From NCBI GenBank assembly GCA_023630585.1, contig CM042536.1, forward strand, positions 21,573,904 to 21,637,903: DNA of 64,000 bases, in the 5' to 3' direction. The stretch comes from Cranoglanis bouderius. Taxonomy: Eukaryota; Chordata; Actinopteri; Siluriformes; Cranoglanididae. The notes beneath the pieces were generated by a model, which was not told the origin of the DNA, did no database searches, and was given only the letters and a program-made list of their open reading frames with translations. Position 1 is the stretch's first letter. Each line of letters begins with the position of its first letter. The position numbers and the translations under genes were made by a program. Positions 12,673 to 26,090 of this stretch are shown here, in pieces.

Positions 12673-13019
12673 CATCCATCCATCCATCCATTCATCCATT
12701 TCCGCATATCCTAGACAGGGTTGCGGGGGAGCCTGGAGCCTATCCCAGGGGACTCTGGGTACAAAGCGGGGACACCCTGGATGGGGTGCCAACCCATCGC
12801 AGGGAACAATCGCACACACACACACTATGGAAAATTTAAAGATGGCAATCAGCCTACATCACGTGTCTTTGGACTAGGGGAGGAAACCAGAGTACCAGGA
12901 GGAAACCCCCAAAGCACAGAGAGAACATGAAAACTCACAGACAGGGCAGAGGCGGCAATCAAACCCCCAACCCTGGAAGTGCGAGGCAAACATGCTAACT
13001 ACTAAGCCACCGTGCCCCC
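12673..13019 (-). mobile_element. tRNA-derived SINE-type repeat with ATCC tail
   Basis: Minus strand: 5' GGGGGCACGGTGGCTTAGTA, then the same body as the repeat at 2163 and a longer 3' half with the GATGGGTTGGCACCCCATCC stretch. It ends in a (GGAT)n run, seen as catccatcc at 12673-12698 on the plus strand. The B box is degenerate (GTTTGATTGCC). Confidence 0.8.
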
Positions 13020-15996
<2,977 letters not shown>

Positions 15997-16072
15997 TAAT
16001 TCCATCAAGCTGGTGAACCTGTGTTCCATCTTCATAAGCACATGGCTCACAGCTGCAGGATTCATTCATCTG
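15997..16072 (+). CDS. kcnma1: kcnma1 exon: S5
   Basis: Completes Ser, then reads NSIKLVNLCSIFISTWLTAA and GFIHL, the Slo1 S5 helix. 76 bp, ending in phase 0 at a gtgagt donor. Mammalian Slo1 as I recall it reads NLLSIFIS; here the second Leu is Cys (TGT). The acceptor is preceded by a good pyrimidine tract (ctctcgtctctcacag). Confidence 0.97.
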
Positions 16073-16294
16073 GTGAGTGAGAAAACACACACAAAGTACC
16101 CCCCTCAGCCCCTTCAAAGGAGTAAGCGTACAGGTGTAGGTAAAAATAAATAGAATATTACAGAGGAACAAACATCTGATCCCATTAACCATTATTCTGA
16201 ATTTGTAGGGTTTTTTTTTTTTTTCTAGCAGAGATACTAAAAATTCAGTTTTTCTTTTTATTCCCTTATCAGGATATGCCAGAGGACATCTGTG

Positions 16295-16309
16295 CCACTA
16301 GATGGCAGC
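16295..16309 (+). promoter_or_regulatory. CTCF-type motif in the S5-pore intron
   Basis: CCACTAGATGGCAGC fits the CTCF core consensus CCASYAGRKGGCRSY at all 15 positions. It lies in a 435-bp intron. Occupancy is inferred. Confidence 0.5.
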
Positions 16310-16507
16310 AGAAACTCTGCACTACAGTAAAGCCACCTGTTTGGTTCCTCTCTCAGTTGAAGCACATAAAACCCTTCTTGGGTGCCCCACATTCAGTGGT
16401 GGCTGTAATCTGAGGAAACAGTAGATGGCTGTAAAGGATCAGGCTTGGGGCTGAACCCGAAGGCCTTGGTTTGTCTCAGTAACACTATTCATGCTCTTCT
16501 CCCACAG

Positions 16508-16678
16508 GTGGAAAACTCAGGGGATCCTTGGGAAAACTTCCAAAATTCTCAACCACTTTCATATTGGGAATGTGTGTACTTACTCATGGTTACTATGTCC
16601 ACGGTGGGATACGGGGACGTCTGTGCGAAAACCACCCTTGGCCGACTTTTCATGGTCTTCTTCATTCTTGGCGGTTTG
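16508..16678 (+). CDS. kcnma1: kcnma1 exon: pore loop, selectivity filter, S6
   Basis: 57 codons, phase 0-0. Begins VENSGDPWENFQN, continues through ECVYLLMVTMSTVGYGD with the potassium selectivity filter GYGD, and ends in S6 with GRLFMVFFILGGL. The residue two after the filter Asp is Cys (codon TGT at 16622-16624, GDVCAK) where mammalian and insect Slo1 have Tyr. This position governs external TEA block and contributes to scorpion-toxin contact in mammalian channels. The donor gtaaaa is weaker than most in the gene. Confidence 0.97.
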
Positions 16679-17355
16679 GTAAAATAACTTTCATCTGCAC
16701 TTTGTCTGAACCCCTTCATGCACCACATCATCTGCCACTTCATGTAGACAGAGACAAATGTTTTCAATTCAAAACCCATAACTGTCACCAACCTACAGTC
16801 CTCATAAAACACACATCACCTTGTATATTCCCAGTGTCTTTATAACACCGGTTCTCCACTGTTGAACTTCTCTCCTCCTGTTGTCCCACTGTCACACATG
16901 TAGAACTGACATGTATGCTAAAGTGTTTTCTGATAGTTCATTCTGAGATGTAACCAATGTCTGATTAAGGATAGTATGTATTTTATGAATGTTTTGTAAA
17001 ACATTTTAAGTATTCTGACAAAATCTGATGATACTGTAGTTATTTTCTTAAAGCAATTGCGGTTTCAGACCCCACCCTTCTGTGTCTCTCCCCAAATTCC
17101 AACAAACACAGTGGCAGGAAGATGACCAGTAGTCCTATCTGAACCCTACCACAGCACCTGCAGCCCCCCATACTACAGGCTATGCAGTACACACCACACA
17201 CTACAACTAGTCTATTTATAAATTTTACACAACATAGTACAAATACAGACCAGGCTAGATGTGTGTAGGACCCATGGGACCCAACAAGGAAGTCAAGGGC
17301 AAAACAACAGCTTCTACATGGTACAGCACAGTAAACAACAGAAAAATCTGTGTAA

Positions 17356-17357
<2 letters not shown>

Positions 17358-17418
<61 letters not shown>
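17358..17418 (+). repeat. (GT)30 microsatellite
   Basis: Perfect GT run of about 61 bp in the intron after the pore exon. In the transcript this is a UG repeat. Confidence 0.97.
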
Positions 17419-17420
<2 letters not shown>

Positions 17421-18941
17421 GTCAAGAGTTTATGAAGGAGACACACACACAGCTCTAAACCAAAGTATACAGATTATAAAACATGGCACATTATTATAGC
17501 CAAACATTCATAACTACGTACTAGCTACAATACAGACCATAGCTTAAAATGGACAACACGGAGCAAATGGATCCATCTGAGCCCATCTTACAGAGTACAA
17601 TACAGAGCAAATAGCTATAGTTAAATAAATACATCATTTTATGCATTTAAATGCAAATTATAGAGATCCCAGTACAGATACAAACTAAATCGGAAGGGTT
17701 TTATATTTATTTAGGTTTTTAAGCTACTTATTGAATTTCGGTCAAGTTTGTTGATTGTATTTTCTGAAAATGATCATTTTAATGTAGTTTTTATTTTGTT
17801 TTAGTTTTAGGGTTCTTTGAATGTTTTGCCTTGATCACTGTAGACTTTTGATCAGGTCATAGTCAAGGTAAATCCAGGCATCACTTGGATATTAATGCTT
17901 AAGTGTAGAAAGGTTTTACTTTTATAAGATCATCCTGCAAGCATTGGCTAACATGAAAACTAAAGGTGTATTCTCCGTAATCCTATTTTGCTTTCGTTCT
18001 TGCTGTAGCAGACAACGTGGTTTTTGTAATTTTATGTTTACCTCAGGTAATTAGAATGGTTAGTTTTCATTAATCATCTGTGTTGCAGTGAGACAGATAC
18101 AAGTTCCAGACTACAACACAAAATCAGTGCTGATAACTACAGAGTCAGAGAGCAGGAACAGATTAGCCATAGGGCAGAGCAGATCACATACAGACTGTAA
18201 TCAGACACAGAGCAGATCGGACGATCTCCATATCACACTGTAGATGAAGCTCCAGCTGTCATGGAGTCACCATAGTGATGTGTCCTTCCTTTGTTTTGAA
18301 GAGGCCTGGAAGTTATCATAGCCCTGTTCCCTGCTTTCTGTCAGCAGCACGATTAATGACTTCAGTATGACGTGCTGTAAAGCATCAGCTCCTGACCCAG
18401 CAGATGTCATGATTCATTTGGACCCTGGAGAGAGCAGCAGTGCTGTGTGGAGTTTAGTGGAAGGCCTCAGACAGGAGAGAGATTTCCCCATTTAGAAGCA
18501 GATACAAAGCTTTCAACACAACAGGTGGCTGCAAACTATGCAAAATACATCCAGCTCATTTCCAGTCACGCTAATGAGTCTTAATGTGTTTTGCAGCTGT
18601 GGGCGCTCAGCCTGGACTGTTCAAATCAACCTGCCACATTCTCAGTGTTTGTTGGACAAAACATGGCACATAGGGTTTTTTGGTCTTCTTTTTGCTCCTC
18701 CAGTTTTGTTGCTGTCCCAGAATGATGGCTGGTCACATAAACATTCGAAAAGCTTTTTCAAACCAGTAGCTTTAATAAATTACGCTCATAATTAAATATC
18801 TGCTGTTTAACACAGCACACTTTTTGGATCTCTGAGCACTTTCTTTCGACTGCTACAAAATATTTTTCAGACTTTTCTGTAGCCCCCAGTATTATATTCT
18901 TTAAAAATTGTAATCGAATATTCCTAAACCTCTACAAAATT

Positions 18942-18966
18942 CACACACACACACACACACACACAC
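18942..18966 (+). repeat. (CA)12 microsatellite near mutually exclusive exon A
   Basis: Perfect CA run ending 132 bp before the exon at 19099; in the transcript a CA repeat, a typical hnRNP L site. Confidence 0.95.
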
Positions 18967-19098
18967 TTTGAACGTCTACACGAACAACCTCTGCTCTTGG
19001 GATGTCAGGGAGGTGTATGGAGAAGCGTGCACCTCACGAAGCAGTCTCTCCTCCTTTTTTTTTTTAGTCTCTGCTTTTGTCTCCTATTTTCTCCTTAG

Positions 19099-19190
19099 GC
19101 CATGTTTGCCAGCTACGTCCCTGAAATCATAGAGTTAATAGGAAACCGCAAGAAATATGGTGGTTCCTATAGTGCGGTTAATGGCAGAAA
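19099..19190 (+). CDS. kcnma1: kcnma1 mutually exclusive exon A: S6 end to RCK1 start
   Basis: Reads AMFASYVPEIIELIGNRKKY then GGSYSAVNGR, the common Slo1 form of the S6-RCK1 junction. 92 bp, phase 0 in and phase 2 out (AA, completed to Lys by the G that opens the exon at 24420). Acceptor ctccttag, donor gtaagt. A second version of the same exon starts 87 bp after this one ends. The two have the same length and phase. Using both would add 184 nt and break the frame, and the 86-nt intron between them is short, so they should be mutually exclusive. Confidence 0.96.
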
Positions 19191-19240
19191 GTAAGTATTC
19201 CAAGTGGCTCTGCTGCCTCGGCTGCAGTAGAACCCCTCTC

Positions 19241-19273
19241 TGCATGCCCTTTACTTTTTCTGTTCCATGCATG
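19241..19273 (+). promoter_or_regulatory. Two TGCATG (Rbfox-type) motifs in the 86-nt intron between mutually exclusive exons
   Basis: TGCATG occurs at 19241-19246 and at 19268-19273, the second touching the acceptor AG of exon B. In RNA this is UGCAUG, the binding site of Rbfox splicing factors, which usually repress when upstream of or in an exon and activate when downstream. Here the same sites are downstream of exon A and upstream of exon B, the arrangement expected of a switch favouring A. Binding is inferred. Confidence 0.5.
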
Positions 19274-19276
19274 TAG

Positions 19277-19368
19277 GCCATGTTTGCTCGCTACGTGCCA
19301 GAAATTGCTGCTCTCATCCTTAATCGGAAGAAATACGGAGGGATTTATATCTCGACAAGAGGCAGAAA
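19277..19368 (+). CDS. kcnma1: kcnma1 mutually exclusive exon B: S6 end to RCK1 start
   Basis: Reads AMFARYVPEIAALILNRKKY then GGIYISTRGR. It aligns end to end with the exon at 19099 without gaps but differs in the middle (IIELIG to AALILN) and the end (SAVNGR to STRGR). Same length (92 bp), phases and donor gtaagt. I recall a similar alternative exon in other vertebrate Slo1 genes, so the pair is an old duplication rather than new here. It changes the C-linker that couples the gating ring to the S6 gate. Its acceptor atgcatgtag overlaps a TGCATG motif. Confidence 0.93.
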
Positions 19369-20243
19369 GTAAGTCCAAATCCAGAAGCAGGTGTGGTTGG
19401 GTGACATATGCTCTCCTGATAGTGGAGGATTAATATTAGTACATAGGCTCTGTTCAGAAATATAGACTTGAAATGGAAATAAATGTCACACTGTGACTGG
19501 AGACCTTGGCCATGAAAGCCACGTCCATTTTGTCTTTTTAAAAAAATTTTTTTAAACACATCCTGCACAGCTGCATTTTAATTTCATTTCTGTCTCTAGA
19601 GCTTTCATGACTCTTGTTTTTTTCATTGTTGTGTTTACGAAGAAAATGGAATTGATGTTTCTTATTTGTTTATATGTAATGTGAGAGTCCTATAAAGTTC
19701 TGAAAAATAATCATGAAAACTGCAGTACCGCTTTTGAATACACTGCAATTTATATAGATACAAAAACAGCATGCACAACTACCTTAAATGCCTCTTTTGT
19801 CTGCTTGTACAGACTCATTTTCATCCCATTTTTCTTTTTTATCTCTCATTTGTTTGGAGTTGACTGACTTTTTGCATGCCCTCTGTGACTGGAGGTCTGC
19901 TTTTTTTTGGGTGACTGTGCATGTTGCTTTGAGACAAGCCTGTGGTACTGCTAGCCCATCACCTCATCTGTGTCTGACATGACTCTGGCCCTGATCTTCA
20001 GTCACCCTGAATGCCTGGATGCCTCAGCTCTTGCACTGGAGCCTCTCAGTTGCACTTGGCTTGCTTTTTTTGCCCCACTTGGTACTTTATGTCCTGTACA
20101 GTTGTTATTTATTTCCCGAGGTTGCCCCTGATTGTCAGTGTGGCTTTTTTGAACACCCACTCTGGCTCAAACACAGCCCTGTCATCAGCACGACAATGCT
20201 CCCCAAGTGCCTACGATTATGTCCTGTATACTAAAGTCTCCCT

Positions 20244-20335
<92 letters not shown>

Positions 20336-20601
20336 CTTGATGTGAAAAAAGCTCATGGCCACAACTAGCTTTCATCAGTTGTCTTTAGGGCAAATACTAA
20401 GCGAAGAGAGACTGAAGCCATTAGAGGCCTTTTTGTTTGATGCTGTTTCCCTGTCAGTGAAACAAGATTGATGAAATGTTATGTTTGGCCTCAGTGCCAT
20501 GGTTGGATTTGGAGCCTGGTGTTGAGAGAAGGCTTGTCAGAAGAGAGGTCTCTCTCTTTCCCTCTGTCTGTCTCTCTTTGTCCCTCTCACTCGCTTTCTC
20601 A

Positions 20602-20642
<41 letters not shown>

Positions 20643-23600
20643 GTGATACGTTCATGTGGTTGCAATTAGAGGCAGCCAGGATCCAATTCTGTGGCCAGGC
20701 CAAAGAGAGGCACTAGGCTTTGCATTATTGCTTTAAATATTGATGTGAGCGTGTGTATATTAATGGATGCTTCAGAACACATAAATAAATGTGTCAGGTT
20801 ATTTATTTATTTCTTCTGTTGGCACATTTCTGGCAGTCTCAGTGTATGGGAACCCATCCCCTACCCCAAATTCTTCACAGCATAATACTGTTTTTAACAT
20901 AAAATCAGCAGGATATGTCATTGGTTTTAAGATGTTGTTGAATGAGTCTACAGCTGCGATGGCAATAAACCCTTCATTTTATAGTATTGTATATAGTTAG
21001 TGCAGGATTTAGCTTGTAAAGATTTAGTTGTAAATAATGTGATTTATGAATAGTTTTTAAATGAGTAGAGGACTAAAAAAGACCTGTTTTTTTAATAATC
21101 AGTCCCAGTGTTCGGGGCGGAAATGTAGTCATGTCAAAGGATTGTAGAAGGTTTTTTAAAATGTGCTGTGAAATGTAATTACCAACTTTCTGAAAGTTTC
21201 TATAATTTTTATGAAATTGGCATATCCACTTTTGCATTCGTCGTGGAGGTCCCAACTCTGAAGTCAATCAGCTCCAGCTCCATTATGTATGACTGCTGGC
21301 TCAGTGAGTGGTTTTATGTATAATCTCATCGAGGTTCATGGCGGCGTGTTCAGCCGTCAGAGCAGTGACAGAACTGACGCTGGATGTGCAGTTGTAATAA
21401 AGAGCAGCTCTGCTGGCACAGGTCTGTCTCTCTGCGGTTTCCATTAAAGCAGTACTGGACCAGGACAAACGAGCCACATAAACCCTGCATGAACTCTGAG
21501 CTTATACACTTCCTCTGAATGTGTGTGCTTACACTGAGAATATGGAGCCACTCCACCCAGACCTGCAGGACACTGTTCTTGTGTGTGAAAATGTAGAAAA
21601 GCGAACATGTGTTAACGCCATTAGCAACATGGCTCTCATAGCAAATGAAATTTTATGCCATCAGTGGAACATTAGTCATTAGGTTCCCTTTGCTCTGTTG
21701 AGGTTGATATGGAAAATAAGCTCAATACACCATGCCTCATGATGTTAAGTCACAGCACCTGCAGTCCTGTCACTGACAAAATGATACTTTAAATACATTA
21801 AGCATGCCTACAGATGGAGAAAGCACAGTGGAAATGAACAAAATCAACAAATCTGAAATGGAGTACAATCAGATAAACAGGAGTATGACATGATTTTTTT
21901 CATAATTCTAATTTCCTTAAGAGCGAAAAGAATTCCATGCATTAACTTGTCACTTTGATATTCAGTGAAGGTCACGTTAATTGTGTAGTTCTAATGAGGT
22001 GAGGAACAAAACCCGTCTCTCAATTGTTTGGGAATGCGAATGAATCAGAACAGACATCCATTTGCTACACTTTCTGGTACCTAAAGCCCTCCGTGTTCCT
22101 GATATGACACAGCACTTCTGTTGCTGTCTGAGGACAATCAGATCCATGCAGCAGCCATGTCTTACCATTGAATTCTGTTCAATTTAAGGATTAGAGCAGT
22201 ATTGATGGTGTCGCTGCTGATGTTCAAGCTTTTGTTTTTCTCTCGCTCTCTTTCTTTCTTTCCTTCTTTCTTCAGTGTTTGTTTTAATTTCCATGTTTTT
22301 GCATGCTTCTCAATGCATGCCAGATGAGTTCCCTTGTGCATTTGCTTGCTCAGTCTGTGCTGTTTTGCATTTTGTTTTCATCTTATCATGTATAATATTT
22401 TATTCTAAGTCCAAGTGTTCTCTCCACCGTGTGCTGTTTTCTGTGTAGTATTTTTAATGTTTGTATTTTAATAATATTTAGTATTTATATTTTTTCTTCA
22501 GTTACATTGCTACATGTTACGATATTTGAGAAAATGTTTTATTAGTTACTAGTTAGTTACTTTTAAACACTACTATATAAGGGAAAAAAACAACCACTGG
22601 ACCATTCATTGTAGAACACATGCTTTGGGAATCAACTCCACCCTCTTGATGGATCTCGAGGCCTAGCACAGAAAAAGTGAAGCAACTTCAGGCATTATGT
22701 AATGGCATCAGGCTTAAAACTAATCTACTCCTTCTTGCGTTTGTATTGCTTTAATTGGCAATACGCTGAAAGTATGTTGCTGGTGGTGCAACACAATCAG
22801 TAGCACAGTCACACACCACTGATAAGCCATTCAAACATGGAGACAAGATGTCTGACGTGTGTTTGTATGTAGGCCAGAGACTCTTTAGTGCTGTTATACA
22901 ATATAATTTTAAAAAGTGATGGGCCTGTCACAGAAAGAGTTGAACCTCTAAAGAGCGCGCTTGTAAATGGGAAAGCATGAATAATGTAGGCCTCATCAAA
23001 TCAGTGCTGTACCAGATGCTGCTGGCTCCTCATAATACCAGTGACCCAACAGAGTCCTCTCATGTGAGGACAGGCAAGCATGCAATTACCACTGCTCATT
23101 AAAATACTTAGAGGAATGAAGGCAAGATCTGTGAAGATCATTATGTTCAATAGCATCCAGACCCTGTTGCATTTGTCGGTTCCCCCTCCAGCCAGATTCG
23201 TCTGCAGTTTGGCACAGCTTAGCTCTCTGAGCACAAACAGCTGCTTATAAATGAAAACACAAACACATACCCTCACACTTAAGAGTAAAAACATGTAGCT
23301 ATGGTTAAGACTGAAAATATGTGCTCTTGGTTCAAATATCAGGAGGGGCAAGTAATGTGACAGGTTTAGATTGATGACTGAGTATGCTTGTAGCTCCTCA
23401 GACCTTGACCACAGTAGCACTGAAAAGATCCAGTATGTGATTTGAGCTGGCCCGCAGTCCTTATGCTTGGAAATTTGGTTAACAAATAAAGAGCTGTTAT
23501 TAGAATGTGATGTTCCTGAAGTTTTTGATGAGGCAAAAGTGTGCTCCCTTGATTTTTGAGTGCTGGTTTGCTACTGAGATGCATGAAAGTTTTGATACTA

Positions 23601-24419
23601 ACCTTGAGGGGTGTTTGCATGTAATCCAGTGTAAACATTTGGAATTTACACACTAATTAAATGATGAAAAATTAACAGTTGTGGCCAGTCAAAGATGCCC
23701 ATCATGTTATGCAACTTATAACAGAGAATACAGTAAAAAGGAATTGTTAGACATGAGTTAAATTCTGGCACTGAAATGTTCCTGCTTTAAGTCCAGTGCA
23801 GCAGGGTCTCTGGTCATTTATATCCCTGAAGCTCTTAGCAAGTGAAACTAGAGCTGACTGTGGATAGAGTGTCCAAACATACACCATAATGCCAGGACCT
23901 TAGTTCCAATCCAGTTTAACACTAAAATCAAGTTTTTGTTTAATCTGAAACATGCCAGCATTTAAATGCAGCATGTGTCCAAGGAGCCAGATAGCCTGAA
24001 GTTAAGGTTAGAAGTTTCAGCAGCCAGAGACCAGAAAACACTTTAGAGGCTTTTTAGCAAGTCAGTTTCCATTGAAGGTCAGGTTTTTGCCAACATGTGT
24101 ACATGTAAGAGGGTGGTTTGGCTTTATATATGGATTACACTCTGAGAACCTCTGATAAATCGAATAGAACCAACAGGATTAATTTTAAGATCTAGGCTAG
24201 ATGGGAGTATCATGCCATATCAGACCACTTTTATAGATATGAGGTAAAAGAGCATTTGGCAATGTTAAATAAAAAGTCAGCTGAAGTTTTAAAAGCTTTG
24301 ACATATAATTCTTGTCAAAAGTAATGTTTCGATTTTTGATGACTACTCTCTTCAAACTACATGCCAGAAGTTGTTTTGTCTCATTTTGTTCTGCTAAGCT
24401 GAATTTTCCCCATTTGCAG
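19369..24419. other. 5-kb intron after the mutually exclusive pair
   Basis: Holds the TC repeats and four TGCATG motifs (19873, 19918, 22300, 22314). A pyrimidine tract ending ttcag at 22275 is not followed by a usable exon. No transposon recognised. Confidence 0.6.
20247..20330 (+). repeat. (TC)42 microsatellite
   Basis: Perfect TC run of about 84 bp, with a second TC-rich run at 20596-20638. In the transcript these are long UC tracts, typical of PTB binding. Confidence 0.97.
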
Positions 24420-24530
24420 GCATATTGTGGTCTGTGGTCATATCACACTCGAAAGTGTATCCAACTTCCTTAAAGACTTCCTACACAAGGACAGGGATGA
24501 TGTCAATGTAGAAATTGTTTTTCTTCATAA
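24420..24530 (+). CDS. kcnma1: kcnma1 exon: RCK1 first strand
   Basis: Completes Lys, then reads HIVVCGHITLESVSNFLKDF and on to KDRDDVNVEIVFLH. This is the start of the RCK1 Rossmann-like domain, with the DRDD aspartates that family work places at the RCK1 calcium site. 111 bp, phase 2 in and phase 2 out. Acceptor catttgcag, donor gtaagt. It accepts either of the two exons at 19099 and 19277. Confidence 0.97.
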
Positions 24531-24749
24531 GTAAGTACATTCTTGTTTTGTTAATACCAAGTATAAATGAAGACACAAACTCTACTTCCACATTTGAGAA
24601 AGTGCAATACCACCAGAGGATTAGGAAAAAACAAGCATATCTGCTACTCAGAAAATCTATTAATTTTGTCTGTCCACATGTTTCTGTGTACTTTTGACAA
24701 ATATAAACATATACAAATATTGAAGATTCTCTGTTTCCCCATGCTTTAG

Positions 24750-24855
24750 TATTTCCCCTAATCTTGAGCTGGAAGCCTTGTTCAAACGTCACTTCACTCA
24801 GGTGGAATTCTACCAAGGATCTGTTCTTAACCCACATGATCTAGCTAGAGTCAAG
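24750..24855 (+). CDS. kcnma1: kcnma1 exon: RCK1
   Basis: Completes Asn, then 35 codons beginning ISPNLELEALFKRHFTQVEF and ending GSVLNPHDLARVK. The Glu in LELEAL corresponds to a known magnesium-site residue of Slo1. 106 bp, phase 2 in and 0 out, donor gtaatt. Confidence 0.97.
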
Positions 24856-24967
24856 GTAATTAGTTCTAGTAGGTGATGATTAAGATGCAGGCAATGGAGA
24901 TGCATAATTATATGATAAATCTCTATGTTCTGTGACCTTTGCATTATTCCATCACTTGAAAATGTAG

Positions 24968-25050
24968 ATTGAGTCAGCGGACGCATGCTTAATTCTTGCC
25001 AACAAATACTGTGCAGACCCAGATGCTGAAGATGCATCGAATATAATGAG
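24968..25050 (+). CDS. kcnma1: kcnma1 exon: RCK1
   Basis: Reads IESADACLILANKYCADPDA then EDASNIM, the RCK1 core of Slo1, including the Glu of IESAD that belongs to the magnesium site in the family. 83 bp, phase 0 in and 2 out, donor gtaagt. The upstream intron is only 112 bp. Confidence 0.97.
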
Positions 25051-25576
25051 GTAAGTTTGTTTTTCCATGAAGTCCAAGAAACATTCACTCCCGTTAACCA
25101 TTTGCTATTTTGCACATTTCTGTGTATCTTATTCCTTTCTCTGTGTTCCGTGAGTTTTTCTTTCTCTTCCACAGTAAAAAATGAGGTGTGAATGAGGCAC
25201 TCAGAAATTCTCTAAATGCCCAGAACAGCACATGTTTATTTTGGCCCCAGATGATAAGAAATTAATATCACACTGGGAGGGCATGGGCACCCATTTTTCA
25301 GTTCGTTCAAGAGCATGTGCACATGTTGCATTCAGCCCAGTGTGCTCCGAAAATATTTTTTTTTAGGGAGGATTACGAGTGTGCTTCAACACTATCCTCT
25401 TATTAAGACCCAATGCTGCATTAAAGTGGCTTCATGCACAAGTAAATTCCTCACCTCTCTTTTACATCCCTGGAGAGATTCAAAGGAAGCATCCAGAGTC
25501 CACCTCTCACCTCACTTTTCATAGATTCTGCTGTCATGAAATGAGATTAATTCAATTTAGCTTGGATGTGATTTAA

Positions 25577-25801
<225 letters not shown>

Positions 25802-25934
25802 TAAGTGTATTCCTCATCTACAGTGGATCTAACTGTTGATAATGAACATTCCTTTTCATTATGTCAAATGTCTGTAAGGTGTCAGAGCAGGAGACGCAGT
25901 TGACTTAGTGTTTTCCTGTCCCGTGTGTGTTCAG

Positions 25935-26090
25935 GCCCATCTGCTAAACATTCCCAGCTGGAACTGGAAAGAGGGCGATGATGCGATCTGCCTGGCCGAG
26001 CTGAAGGCAGGCTTCATAGCCCAGAGTTGCCTGGCACAGGGCCTGTCCACCATGCTTGCCAACCTCTTCTCCATGAGGTCATACATCAAG
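25935..26090 (+). CDS. kcnma1: kcnma1 exon: RCK1 with calcium-site Met
   Basis: 52 codons, phase 0-0: AHLLNIPSWNWKEGDDAICL and on to LSTMLANLFSMRSYIK. The Met in FSMRS is the residue linked to the RCK1 calcium site. Compared with mammals I recall AELKLGF and RSFIK; here AELKAGF and RSYIK. Donor gtaatg. Confidence 0.97.

Larger units (their letters stand above)
16679..19098. other. Intron between pore exon and mutually exclusive pair
   Basis: Holds the GT repeat at 17358 and CA repeat at 18942. No further exon recognised. Confidence 0.6.

Noticed and set aside
17255..17446. Minus-strand frame with a His-Thr repeat
   Set aside because: Translation of the GT microsatellite.
22230..22276. Pyrimidine tract ending ttcag, a possible acceptor
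   Set aside because: The following sequence has no open frame in the needed phase with a donor and no Slo1 similarity.
23001..23420. 139-codon minus-strand frame
   Set aside because: No family resemblance, no splice context, typical of chance frames in intron sequence.
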